NCBI GenBank assembly: GCA_036794395.1 | Contig: DAIRGS010000106.1 | Span: forward strand, 1 to 21,862 | Source of the DNA: DASXMX01 sp036794395 | GTDB lineage: Bacteria; Planctomycetota; Phycisphaerae; Tepidisphaerales; Tepidisphaeraceae | DNA: 21,862 nt | Direction of reading: 5' to 3' | Shown here: piece by piece, positions 15,265 through 21,862 of the stretch | How positions within the stretch are numbered: position 1 is the first letter of the stretch | Layout of the letters: every line of letters starts with the position of its first letter | Program-made: the position numbers and the translations under genes | Notes under the pieces: generated by a model | The model's input: the letters and a program-made list of their open reading frames with translations, nothing else | What the model was told of the DNA's origin: nothing | Database searches by the model: none

Positions 15265-16368
15265 ATGCCGTTGAACGACTCCGATGTTGTGATGCTGATG
15301 CCCATCGCTAAAACTGTTTCCATGGCGCGTGACCGCATCGTGGGCCCCGACTCCTCCGGCGAGGAAGAAGAGAAATACAACTACGCGCTTCGCCCATTGC
15401 GTTTCGCGCAATACGTGGGGCAGGAATCGCTGATCCGCAAACTTCGTATCGCGGTCGAAGCCGCTCGGGCACGCAAAGAGCCGGTCGATCACACGCTGCT
15501 GCACGGTCCGCCGGGCCTCGGCAAAACCACACTTGCCCACATTGTTGCAAACGAAGTCGGCTCGCAACTTCACGTTACCAACGGCCCGGCCCTCACCAAA
15601 GGGGCCGATCTCGTCGGCATCCTGACCAAGCTGGCACGCGGCGATGTCCTGTTCATTGATGAAATCCACCGCCTCTCCCCCATTGTCGAAGAATACCTTT
15701 ACCCGGCGATGGAAGACTTCAAAGTCGATGTGACGCTCGACCAGGGCGCGCACGCCCGAACGGTGACGATCCCGGTCCAGCCCTTCACGTTGATCGGTGC
15801 AACCACCCGCATCGGCCTTCTCACCAGCCCGATGCGCAGCCGGTTTGGAATCAATGAACACATCGAGTTCTATACCCCCGAAGCGCTCCACGAAATCCTC
15901 AAGGCCAACGCGCGCCTGCTCAATCTGACCGCCGAAGACAACGCTCTCTGGGAGCTCGCCCGCCGCAGCCGCGGCACCCCGCGCGTCGCCAACCGGCTGC
16001 TTCGCCGCGTCCGCGATTTCGCTACCGTCGAAGGTGATGGCAAAATCACTATTCCCATCACCCGATCCGCGCTGGAACTGGCCGGCATTGATGCAAAAGG
16101 CATGGATGAGCAGGACCGAACGTTTCTCCGCACCATGATTGATGTCTATGAGGGCGGCCCAGTTGGCGTCGAAGCCATTGCGGCCACAATGGGCGAGGAG
16201 CGCGATACGCTTGAGGATGTAATCGAACCGTTCCTGCTTCAACAGGCGTTTGTCACCCGTACGCGCCAGGGCCGCCGGGCAACGAAGCTGGCGTATGAGC
16301 ACCTCGGTCTGAAATACAAACCGCCAAAAGAGCCTGATACGGGCGAATTGTTCGAAACCGCCCCGTGA
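15265..16368 (+). CDS. ruvB: Holliday junction branch migration DNA helicase RuvB
   Basis: RuvB is the hexameric AAA+ motor that drives branch migration with RuvA. The product of up to 367 residues has Walker A GPPGLGKT (81-88), Walker B FIDEIHR (130-136), sensor GATTR (178-182), the arginine-finger region SPMRSRFG (188-195) and a C-terminal winged helix ending in the family pattern QQAFVTRTRQGRRAT. The frame opens at 15265; a second ATG at 15322 gives MARDRIVGP, which resembles common RuvB starts, so the first 19 residues are uncertain. ruvC is not adjacent. Confidence 0.96.
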   Translation: MPLNDSDVVMLMPIAKTVSMARDRIVGPDSSGEEEEKYNYALRPLRFAQYVGQESLIRKLRIAVEAARARKEPVDHTLLHGPPGLGKTTLAHIVANEVGSQLHVTNGPALTKGADLVGILTKLARGDVLFIDEIHRLSPIVEEYLYPAMEDFKVDVTLDQGAHARTVTIPVQPFTLIGATTRIGLLTSPMRSRFGINEHIEFYTPEALHEILKANARLLNLTAEDNALWELARRSRGTPRVANRLLRRVRDFATVEGDGKITIPITRSALELAGIDAKGMDEQDRTFLRTMIDVYEGGPVGVEAIAATMGEERDTLEDVIEPFLLQQAFVTRTRQGRRATKLAYEHLGLKYKPPKEPDTGELFETAP

Positions 16369-16742
16369 ATCGGCATCAACTATGCACGGAGCGACGTTGG
16401 CGTATCGCGAAATGTAATTGACCGTGCGCGCCTTTTCGTGACATGGCTTTCCCCTTCGGGTCTGCCTTCGGCTCTGAGGCTCAGGCTCGAAGAGAGCCTC
16501 AGGGTCGAAGACAAGCCATGATCGAGGGAGTTGACCACCAGCGACGGGTGCGATCTGGGAAAACCAACGTTCGACAGGTGGACAACCTTCTGAATTTGCC
16601 GGGAGAAAATGCCCGGTTACGGCGAGTTGGTTTTCCCACATCTCACCCGTCACCGGCCCCGAAGCGTCCTCGACCACGGCTTAGAAAGCCGTGCCACTAA
16701 AGAGCAACGTCGCGGAATCGCGCACGGTTATTTACACGCCGG
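16369..16742. other. 374-bp gene-free convergent gap holding a palindromic element
   Basis: The gap separates the 3' ends of ruvB (plus) and the TIM-barrel gene (minus). It contains the imperfect palindrome described separately (about 16437-16697) and a short CGCG-GAAT-CGCG hairpin (16711-16722). No T-tract terminator is seen for either gene. A long minus-strand open frame crosses the gap but is antisense to ruvB and is not credited as a gene. Confidence 0.6.
16437..16697. repeat. about 260-bp imperfect palindrome with terminal hairpins (MITE-like)
   Basis: Arms 16513-16568 and 16626-16682 are inverted copies matching at about 43 of 57 aligned positions, with a perfect 13-bp core (16556-16568 with 16626-16638). 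The right end closes as a hairpin (CACGGCTT-AGA-AAGCCGTG, 16675-16693). The left end is its counterpart (CATGGCTT 16442-16449 with AAGCCATG 16513-16520), but its loop holds 63 extra bases. That insert has small TTCG-loop hairpins and an 18-bp tandem duplication (16476-16493 and 16494-16511, 16 of 18 identical). The 57-base centre contains another CCGGG/CCCGG hairpin. No coding capacity is evident. Confidence 0.65.
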
Positions 16743-17654
16743 CTACGCCTTCAATCCATTTAAGTACTTCGCCCCGGCTTCAGCTCCGGCAGGTCGATCC
16801 ATCAAATCTCCTGGATCAATCGTGAGCCACCCGCGATATCCCGACGCATCGAGGTTGGCCAGGAGGTCGACCCACTCCACGCTTCCTTCGCCGATACGCG
16901 AGGGCTTCGTCCGCCTTTCGGCGCCAATAATCGCATCCCTTCCGCGGACATGTCTGACCAACTGTCCAAGCTCAGAGAAGACTTCATCCAGATCCCATCG
17001 ATCTCGCGCCACGGCCACGGGATCGAGATCGACGCCGTACCACGGACATCGCACGCCGATCACTGCCTGTTTTAACGAAGCCAGCGATGCCAGCTCGCTC
17101 CGGAAAGCAACGACACAACTGTATCGATCCGCATACCGCCCGACTTCGTCCATTGCCGCGTTCAATTGCGAGACAAATGCAGCATCCACCACCGGCGCCG
17201 GTTCCTCGATCGTCGGCCCTTTTTTCGCTTCAGCCGGATCCGGCAGCAGAATCAATCCGGCCATTGCCGGGTCAACCTTTGGCTTTACAGGTTTTACGAC
17301 CGGTGCCGCGGGCAGCGGCCCCAGATCGATGCAAATCAGCGGCGACCCCATGCCCGCCGCCGCTTCCATTAATTTTTCAATTCGTGAAATGGCTTGATCG
17401 ACATCAGCCCCTGGTCCAAACCCGCGCGTTCCCACCTCCCCGCGAAGTCCCACGAGTTGCTGGTCCTGCGATGCCAGAACGTGCCGAAACTCCCGTCGGC
17501 CGCTGCCGGAAAGCGTCGTTAAATCAAGCGAGGCGGCGGTGCTGTCAAATTGCAGCCCTTCAAACCCCAGACCGCGTGAACTGCGAACCGCTTGCCGAGG
17601 ATCTTCCGATAAGGTTTGCGCTACAACGCCGATGCGAATCCCTTCATGTGCCAT
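16743..17654 (-). CDS. sugar phosphate isomerase/epimerase-like TIM-barrel protein
   Basis: The 303-residue product resembles the xylose-isomerase-like/AP-endonuclease-2 TIM-barrel superfamily. Typical strand signatures are IRIGVVAQTL, GLGFEGLQFD (28-37), YGVDLDP (206-212) and GYRGWLTIDPGD (272-283). A low-complexity Pro/Lys/Ala insert occupies about 112-155. Usual metal-ligand positions appear only partly kept: E187, D209 and H235 are present, but the final glutamate position reads D280, and the DxxH after strand 6 reads DLDP. Substrate and activity cannot be assigned. It follows alr after 70 bases on the same strand, so co-transcription is likely. No Shine-Dalgarno; a TAGAAT box at 17661-17666 lies six bases upstream of the ATG. 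Confidence 0.75.
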   Translation of the reverse strand: MAHEGIRIGVVAQTLSEDPRQAVRSSRGLGFEGLQFDSTAASLDLTTLSGSGRREFRHVLASQDQQLVGLRGEVGTRGFGPGADVDQAISRIEKLMEAAAGMGSPLICIDLGPLPAAPVVKPVKPKVDPAMAGLILLPDPAEAKKGPTIEEPAPVVDAAFVSQLNAAMDEVGRYADRYSCVVAFRSELASLASLKQAVIGVRCPWYGVDLDPVAVARDRWDLDEVFSELGQLVRHVRGRDAIIGAERRTKPSRIGEGSVEWVDLLANLDASGYRGWLTIDPGDLMDRPAGAEAGAKYLNGLKA

Positions 17655-17724
17655 GACGATATTCTATTCGCGCCGATGGCCGCGAATGCGCCGTGAAGAA
17701 TGTTTTGTCATTGTGACCGCGCTA

Positions 17725-18939
17725 TCAAGCCGAAGCGGCCTGCCGCGGCTCGGCGTGTCCCCATCCCTCGGGCGCTACCGCCACTCGCGGCATGCGCTTT
17801 CCAATCCGGCAAAAAATCTCGTAGGGAATCGTGTCCGCCCATTTCGCAAGCGCATACACACTGACCGGCGAGAGCGGATCGTTATCCATCAGCGTTACTT
17901 CATCGCCGACTTGCGCCTGCGGAACTTCAGCCAGATCGATCGTCGTCAGATCCATGCTGACCCGTCCAACCACCGGAACCGGCTTGCCGTTGATCAGCAT
18001 TAGCGCCTGATTGGAATAACAGCGCGGATATCCATCGGCATAGCCGCACGGGATCAGGCCGATGCGGGTGTCGCGCGCCGCACGCCAGGTTTGCCCGTAG
18101 CCCACGCCCACACCGCGACGGACGTTTCGGATTCCAACCAGCGGCGCGGTCCATTTCATGACAGGCCGCAATGCACGTTGGTGGCTGGGCTTCCCGGTCG
18201 GATCAATCCCGTATAGCGCCACGCCCGGTCGGACCATTTCCAGATGGGATCCGGGCATAAAGAAGACCGCGCCGGAATTGGCCGCGTGACGAAGGACCTT
18301 TCCGCGGAATACTTCCGCGTATGGGTCGATTGCCTGACGAAATCCCGCCAGCTGATTCAGCGTGTCATTGCTGTGTGGCTCCTCGGCATTCGAAAAATGC
18401 GTGCAGATGCCCACCAGCTGCAACGAAGGCTGCGCCTGGATTCGGTGAAGCAGTTCGGGCAAATGGGCCGCATCAATACCCGCCCGCGTCATGCCCGTGT
18501 CCACCATGACCTGCACCGCCGCCCGCTTCTCACACGCCATCGCGATCCGCGCCAAATCATTTGCCCCCGCGACGCTGCAAAGCGTCTGCACCCACCCATT
18601 TTTTACCGCGTGTTCGAGCTTAAGCCGCTGACGACCCAGGAATGCGTTCTCCAGAGGCCGGAAAATAATGACCGGAACTTTTACGTCGGGCAGCGCCGCC
18701 GCTTCTTCAATATTTGCAACTGCCACGGCGTCAACCGCCGGTGACTTCGATCCGTCCGATGAAAAATTGCAGAGTGCATCAGCCACGATCCATGCATCAT
18801 GCCCGTATGCATCAGCCTTCAGGATTGCGCAAATTCGCGTTCCTGCCGGAACTGTGCGTCGCACTAACGCCGCATTATGAAGCAGGGCCGATCGGGAGAT
18901 CAGTACACGCGGTTCGCCGAGGGTAAGCTTCGCGTCCAT
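17725..18939 (-). CDS. alr: alanine racemase
   Basis: Alr is the PLP enzyme that interconverts L- and D-alanine for peptidoglycan. The 404-residue product shows the fold-type III barrel with the PLP lysine K41 in AILKADAYGH, the substrate-loop segment MVDTGMTRAGI (145-155), the catalytic tyrosine Y281 in GVGYGQTWRA, and the C-terminal beta domain with GRVSMDLTTIDL (325-336). Length is slightly above the usual 360-390 residues. Presence of alr agrees with planctomycetes having peptidoglycan. It is divergent from a small exported-protein gene and is followed by the TIM-barrel gene on the same strand. Confidence 0.95.
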   Translation of the reverse strand: MDAKLTLGEPRVLISRSALLHNAALVRRTVPAGTRICAILKADAYGHDAWIVADALCNFSSDGSKSPAVDAVAVANIEEAAALPDVKVPVIIFRPLENAFLGRQRLKLEHAVKNGWVQTLCSVAGANDLARIAMACEKRAAVQVMVDTGMTRAGIDAAHLPELLHRIQAQPSLQLVGICTHFSNAEEPHSNDTLNQLAGFRQAIDPYAEVFRGKVLRHAANSGAVFFMPGSHLEMVRPGVALYGIDPTGKPSHQRALRPVMKWTAPLVGIRNVRRGVGVGYGQTWRAARDTRIGLIPCGYADGYPRCYSNQALMLINGKPVPVVGRVSMDLTTIDLAEVPQAQVGDEVTLMDNDPLSPVSVYALAKWADTIPYEIFCRIGKRMPRVAVAPEGWGHAEPRQAASA

Positions 18940-18987
18940 GCGAAAACCAGCTCCGTTTTTGATGAGGTGCCCGTCCGAAGGATCGGG

Positions 18988-18993
18988 AGTATA
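18988..18993 (-). promoter_or_regulatory. candidate -10 box for alr
   Basis: On the minus strand TATACT (five of six matches) lies 48 bases upstream of the alr ATG, preceded by an A-rich run. A TTGCAG sits 14 bases upstream of it, too close for an ideal -35 box. The call rests mainly on the -10 match and its place in a divergent gap. Confidence 0.35.
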
Positions 18994-19102
18994 GCAGCTT
19001 TTTTTAACTGCAACAGTACCGCGATTGCCGATGTCCCCCGGATTGGCGCGTTCCCGATTTGGGCAATGGACTTACGTCCGAAAATATTTTTCCGGAGCGA
19101 TC

Positions 19103-19552
19103 ATGACCCGACCCCGAAAACTCCTGTCAACGTCCATTGTGACAGTCCTTGCCCTATCGAGCGTGAGCTTTTCGATGCGCGACCCGAAGAGTGCGCAGAT
19201 CGCTCCAGAGCCGAGTCGGACAAAGGCCTTACTCACTTTCGAGCGCGTTTACACCGAGAATGGGGTTTCCAACGTCGACGCCACGCTCGCCACCCTGATC
19301 CGGTTCGATCAGCCGTTTTCAGTCAGCGCCCAGATTCATGATGACACGCTTCGAGCCAGCGGACGGATTCACGGCAATAATGGCGAATACTTCCGCGCGG
19401 AAATGGGCCTCGCCAATTCATCGCATGGATTGGAGATCAATTCCAATGTCATGATGAAATTCGATAAACCTTTGATCCTGGGCGGAGCCAGCAACGGCTC
19501 AGGTGGGCGGATGGAGCAATTCCGAATCACAGTGACGCAGCCGGTAGATTAA
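19103..19552 (+). CDS. small exported protein of unknown function
   Basis: The 149-residue product is not recognised. Residues 1-24 form a signal peptide (MTRPRKLL then STSIVTVLALSSVSFS). The mature part has alternating strand-like segments (ALLTFERVYT, FSVSAQIHDDTLRASGRI, MEQFRITVTQ) compatible with a small beta-rich domain. No cysteines are visible. The start at 19103 is fixed by GGAG at 19094-19097; an in-frame ATG at 19025 gives a leader with no signal-peptide character. It is divergent from alr and 72 bases upstream of the serine hydrolase gene, so a shared transcript is possible. Confidence 0.75.
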   Translation: MTRPRKLLSTSIVTVLALSSVSFSMRDPKSAQIAPEPSRTKALLTFERVYTENGVSNVDATLATLIRFDQPFSVSAQIHDDTLRASGRIHGNNGEYFRAEMGLANSSHGLEINSNVMMKFDKPLILGGASNGSGGRMEQFRITVTQPVD

Positions 19553-19624
19553 GCGGATGGGTCGCTTCAGCTAAAACCTCGTGGTACGCTTCGCCCCATA
19601 ACACTCCCACGGAGCGATTCGTCC

Positions 19625-20896
19625 ATGCGGTTTTTCGTACCCCGATCCGCAATTCTAATCGTGGCAATGACGTTCTTTGCGGCCGCGCACCGGGTGCGCG
19701 GTGCAACCGGCGCCGAAAATCCCGATTTAGCCAGTTTTGATCGCCTGATGACATCCTTCGTCACCGAGCACAAAGTGCCCGGCGCCTCGCTGGCGGTCGC
19801 GCGCCATGGCAAGCTGATATACGCCCGCGGTTTCGGCTTTGCCGACGTTGACAAACAGGAACCGGTCAAACCCGATTCCCTGTTTCGCATCGCCAGCGTC
19901 TCAAAGCCATTCACCGCCGCGGCAATCATGCAACTGGTTGAGAAAGGCAAGCTTCGACTTGATGACAAGTGGCTGGATGTCCTGGCCCTTTCACCGCGCC
20001 CCGAGCAACATCTCGACCCGCGGCTGAAGAAGATCACCATTCTGGAATTGCTCCAGCACCGCGGCGGCTGGGATCGCGATAAATCATTTGATCCCATGTT
20101 TCGTCCGATCGTAATCGCGCGCGAAATGGGCTCAGCCCCCCCAGCCGGGCCGGATCAGATCATCCAGTACATGCTTGGCAAGCCCCTCGATTTTGATCCC
20201 GGCCAGAGCTATGCCTATTCCAACTTCGGGTACTGCATTCTCGGTCGGGTCATTGAAAAGGTAAGCGGCGAGACTTACGAAAATTACGTCCGCGAGCACG
20301 TTCTTGCCCCGCTGGGCATCCACGACATGCGTATCGGCCGATCGCTTCTGGAGCTTCGTGCCCCGCATGAAGTTCGATACTACGGTCGCGGCAACGGTGC
20401 ATCGGTCTTCTCGCCGCACGTCGGAGTAAAAGTCCCCTCTTCCTACGGCGGGTGGAACCTCGAAGCAATGGATTCCCACGGCGCGTGGATCGCTTCAGCC
20501 GTTGATCTGGTGCGCTTCGCAACCGCGTTCGATGAGCCAGACCATTCGAAGATCCTCTCCGCCCAATCGATCGCCGAAATATTTTCCCGCCCGGCGGGCG
20601 ATGCCGGGTTTGACGTCGATGGAAAGCCCAAACCCGTTTATTATGGAGCGGGTTGGGAGGTTCGCCACGTCAATGCCCGGGGCGGCATCAATACCTGGCA
20701 CAATGGCCTGCTGGATGGAACTTCCTCTCTTCTGGTTCGACGCCACGACGGCCTCGCGTGGGCCGTCTTGTTTAACGCGTCGCATGATCCGGATCGAAAA
20801 GTTCTTGCTTCGATTATCGATCCCCTGGTTCATAAAGCTGCCGACCAGGTCCGTCATTGGCCCGACAAGGATCTGTTCTCCGATTACTTGAAGTAG
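19625..20896 (+). CDS. exported serine hydrolase, beta-lactamase/DD-peptidase (class C-like) family
   Basis: The 423-residue product starts with a signal peptide (ILIVAMTFFAAAHRVRGA). It carries the three active-site motifs of the Beta-lactamase (PF00144) fold: SxxK as S91-V-S-K94, YxN as Y198-S-N200, and the third box as H359-N-G361 in place of KTG. The family includes class C beta-lactamases, DD-carboxypeptidases, D-aminopeptidases and esterases. An HxG third box is common in the esterase and peptidase members, so antibiotic hydrolysis is not implied. The nearby alr makes a role with D-Ala peptides possible but unproven. GGAG at 19611-19614 is the likely ribosome binding site. Confidence 0.9.
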   Translation: MRFFVPRSAILIVAMTFFAAAHRVRGATGAENPDLASFDRLMTSFVTEHKVPGASLAVARHGKLIYARGFGFADVDKQEPVKPDSLFRIASVSKPFTAAAIMQLVEKGKLRLDDKWLDVLALSPRPEQHLDPRLKKITILELLQHRGGWDRDKSFDPMFRPIVIAREMGSAPPAGPDQIIQYMLGKPLDFDPGQSYAYSNFGYCILGRVIEKVSGETYENYVREHVLAPLGIHDMRIGRSLLELRAPHEVRYYGRGNGASVFSPHVGVKVPSSYGGWNLEAMDSHGAWIASAVDLVRFATAFDEPDHSKILSAQSIAEIFSRPAGDAGFDVDGKPKPVYYGAGWEVRHVNARGGINTWHNGLLDGTSSLLVRRHDGLAWAVLFNASHDPDRKVLASIIDPLVHKAADQVRHWPDKDLFSDYLK

Positions 20897-20944
20897 CGTA
20901 TCCCGGTTGAGCCGACTCTGGGCCCGGTGAAATGTCATCGCGAT

Positions 20945-20974
20945 AAAAAACCCGGTAGCAGGATGCTGCCGGGT
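20945..20974 (-). terminator. intrinsic terminator of the minus-strand surface protein gene
   Basis: On the minus strand an 11-base stem (20964-20974 with 20950-20960, one mismatch, three-base loop) is followed by six T (20945-20950). It lies 39 bases past the stop codon at 21013, in the convergent gap with the serine hydrolase gene. On the plus strand the T-run is absent, so it should act on the minus strand only. Confidence 0.75.
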
Positions 20975-21012
20975 GAGTGAACCGATTAGAATACTCGAGT
21001 CAATTCTTCCAA

Positions 21013-21831
21013 TTACCCTTGCCGCGTGATCTTAAAGTTGCCGTTGAGCTTCGCGAAGATATTGTTCACGAGCGTGCCCTTGAAAGTGCCTTTAAGTGTC
21101 GATCCATCCGGGGTCACCTTACCGGTGATGACGTAATTAATGTTGTCTGATACGAGGGTGTAGGAGAACGTGCCGGTGGTGGTTTCCCCGCCGGTCATGG
21201 AGCCGACGGTTTGCCCCGAGCCGACGGCAAACTGTCCTGTCAGGCTGGTCAGGTCCTGGGCGGTTGTAAGCCAGATGAATGTCGCTTGCTTTACGGTGTG
21301 CGATCCGCCGCCAAAAATCCCGCCGCCACTGCTGCTGGTCGCCGTAATCAAACCGTTGTACCGGCCGATAAGGCTCGGCGTAATCGTGGGTCCGGGCGGC
21401 AGCGTAAGCGTATAGGTCCCGGGCGCGGTTGCGGTAATCGTTTGGCCGCTCAACTGCACCGTGGCCAGTGTGTGATATTTGCCGGCAGCCAGTGTGGTGG
21501 GGGGGATGAATGGAACCTTGATCGTCATGCTGCCGTGGGGCTTCAGCGTAATGCTTTGGGTGACCGTTCCCGAGCCTGCGTCATATGCACCGGCGGCGGT
21601 TGTGCCATCAAGCGAGGGCGCGAGCGTGATCGTCACGTCCTCGGTTTCGGCTGAGGAGCCGAGGTTGCGAATCGTCACCGACTCCGTACCAGTCTTTCCA
21701 GCCAGTATTTTGGCCGGGGCCGCCGGCTTAAGCTGCACCGGCGACGCCGAAGCCAACGGTGCGACATGGCTCACTGGCGATGCCGACAAGAACCGCCGGC
21801 TCTCCAAGGGTGTGGCCGTCTTTCGTGGCAT
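21013..21831 (-). CDS. exported surface-type protein with LEPR-XLL-like motif
   Basis: The 272-residue product begins MPRKTATP then LESRRFLSA, close to the LEPR-XLL motif found at the N-terminus of many planctomycete extracellular proteins. Residues about 25-145 look like a CARDB/Ig-like beta domain (KILAGKTGTESVTIRNLG, DVTITLAPS, TIKVPFIPPTTLAAGKY). Residues about 155-272 form a Gly/Thr-rich second beta domain (IGRYNGLITATS, TGTFSYTLVSD, GTFKGTLVNN) that could be a small barrel or adhesion-like module. The frame is open to the window edge: an in-frame TTG at 21849 is possible and the true start may lie outside. The ATG at 21831 was preferred because the motif usually lies near the start. Confidence 0.7.
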   Translation of the reverse strand: MPRKTATPLESRRFLSASPVSHVAPLASASPVQLKPAAPAKILAGKTGTESVTIRNLGSSAETEDVTITLAPSLDGTTAAGAYDAGSGTVTQSITLKPHGSMTIKVPFIPPTTLAAGKYHTLATVQLSGQTITATAPGTYTLTLPPGPTITPSLIGRYNGLITATSSSGGGIFGGGSHTVKQATFIWLTTAQDLTSLTGQFAVGSGQTVGSMTGGETTTGTFSYTLVSDNINYVITGKVTPDGSTLKGTFKGTLVNNIFAKLNGNFKITRQG

Positions 21832-21862
21832 CACGCCGCGGCTGCCCAATAAGCCTTGGCCT

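Noticed and set aside
15253..16677. A 474-residue minus-strand open frame across ruvB and the palindromic gap
   Set aside because: Most of it is antisense to ruvB; the part in the gap follows the palindrome and has no recognisable domain.
19025..19102. Upstream ATG for the small exported protein
   Set aside because: The longer start hides the signal peptide, while GGAG sits correctly before 19103.
1..21862. tRNA genes, rRNA, CRISPR arrays, transposases, prophage or defence genes
   Set aside because: Read for these on both strands; none could be supported.

Overview
The window looks like a chromosomal segment of a GC-rich planctomycete, most likely from the Phycisphaerae side of the phylum. 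This is an inference from sequence traits: a LEPR-XLL-like N-terminal motif (LESRRFLSA) in the exported protein at the right end, Thr-Thr-Arg-Pro linkers in exported proteins, few strong ribosome binding sites, and a slimmed-down nusA-infB-rbfA cluster. No rRNA, tRNA, CRISPR array, insertion sequence or prophage was seen. Nearly all of the window is housekeeping sequence; the unusual material is in the gaps between genes.

Layout. At the left, a minus-strand tRNA hydroxylase gene (miaE) diverges from a plus-strand pair: a small exported coiled-coil protein and an exported nitrilase-family hydrolase whose start codon overlaps the preceding stop. A stand-alone MalK/UgpC-type ABC ATPase gene with its own sigma70-like promoter follows. 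One or two terminator-like hairpins close this block. The plus-strand translation/transcription block is nusA, infB (TTG start), ylxP (DUF503) and rbfA, then a divergent HhH-GPD-like protein that seems to have lost its catalytic lysine, hisG, a large TPR lipoprotein, yebC, ruvA and ruvB. rimP, ylxR, truB and ruvC are absent from the places where they often sit.

Past ruvB there is a 374-bp gene-free convergent gap. Then come a minus-strand alanine racemase (alr) and a sugar-phosphate-isomerase-like TIM barrel, two plus-strand exported proteins (one unknown, one a serine beta-lactamase/DD-peptidase-like hydrolase), and a minus-strand exported surface-type protein with a good terminator.

The most interesting finding is a set of non-coding elements. 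Three gene-gene gaps (infB/ylxP, HhH-GPD-like/hisG, yebC/ruvA) are filled almost from stop codon to start codon by elements of one architecture: degenerate tandem 7- or 8-base units on the left, the complementary units on the right, and a short centre, so that each could fold into a long hairpin. The two heptad elements share the layout of four units on the left and five on the right. None of the three downstream genes has a recognisable Shine-Dalgarno sequence. A different, roughly 260-bp imperfect palindrome with a 13-bp perfect core and hairpins at both ends lies in the ruvB/TIM-barrel gap. These look like non-autonomous repeat families, with possible effects on mRNA structure and translation.
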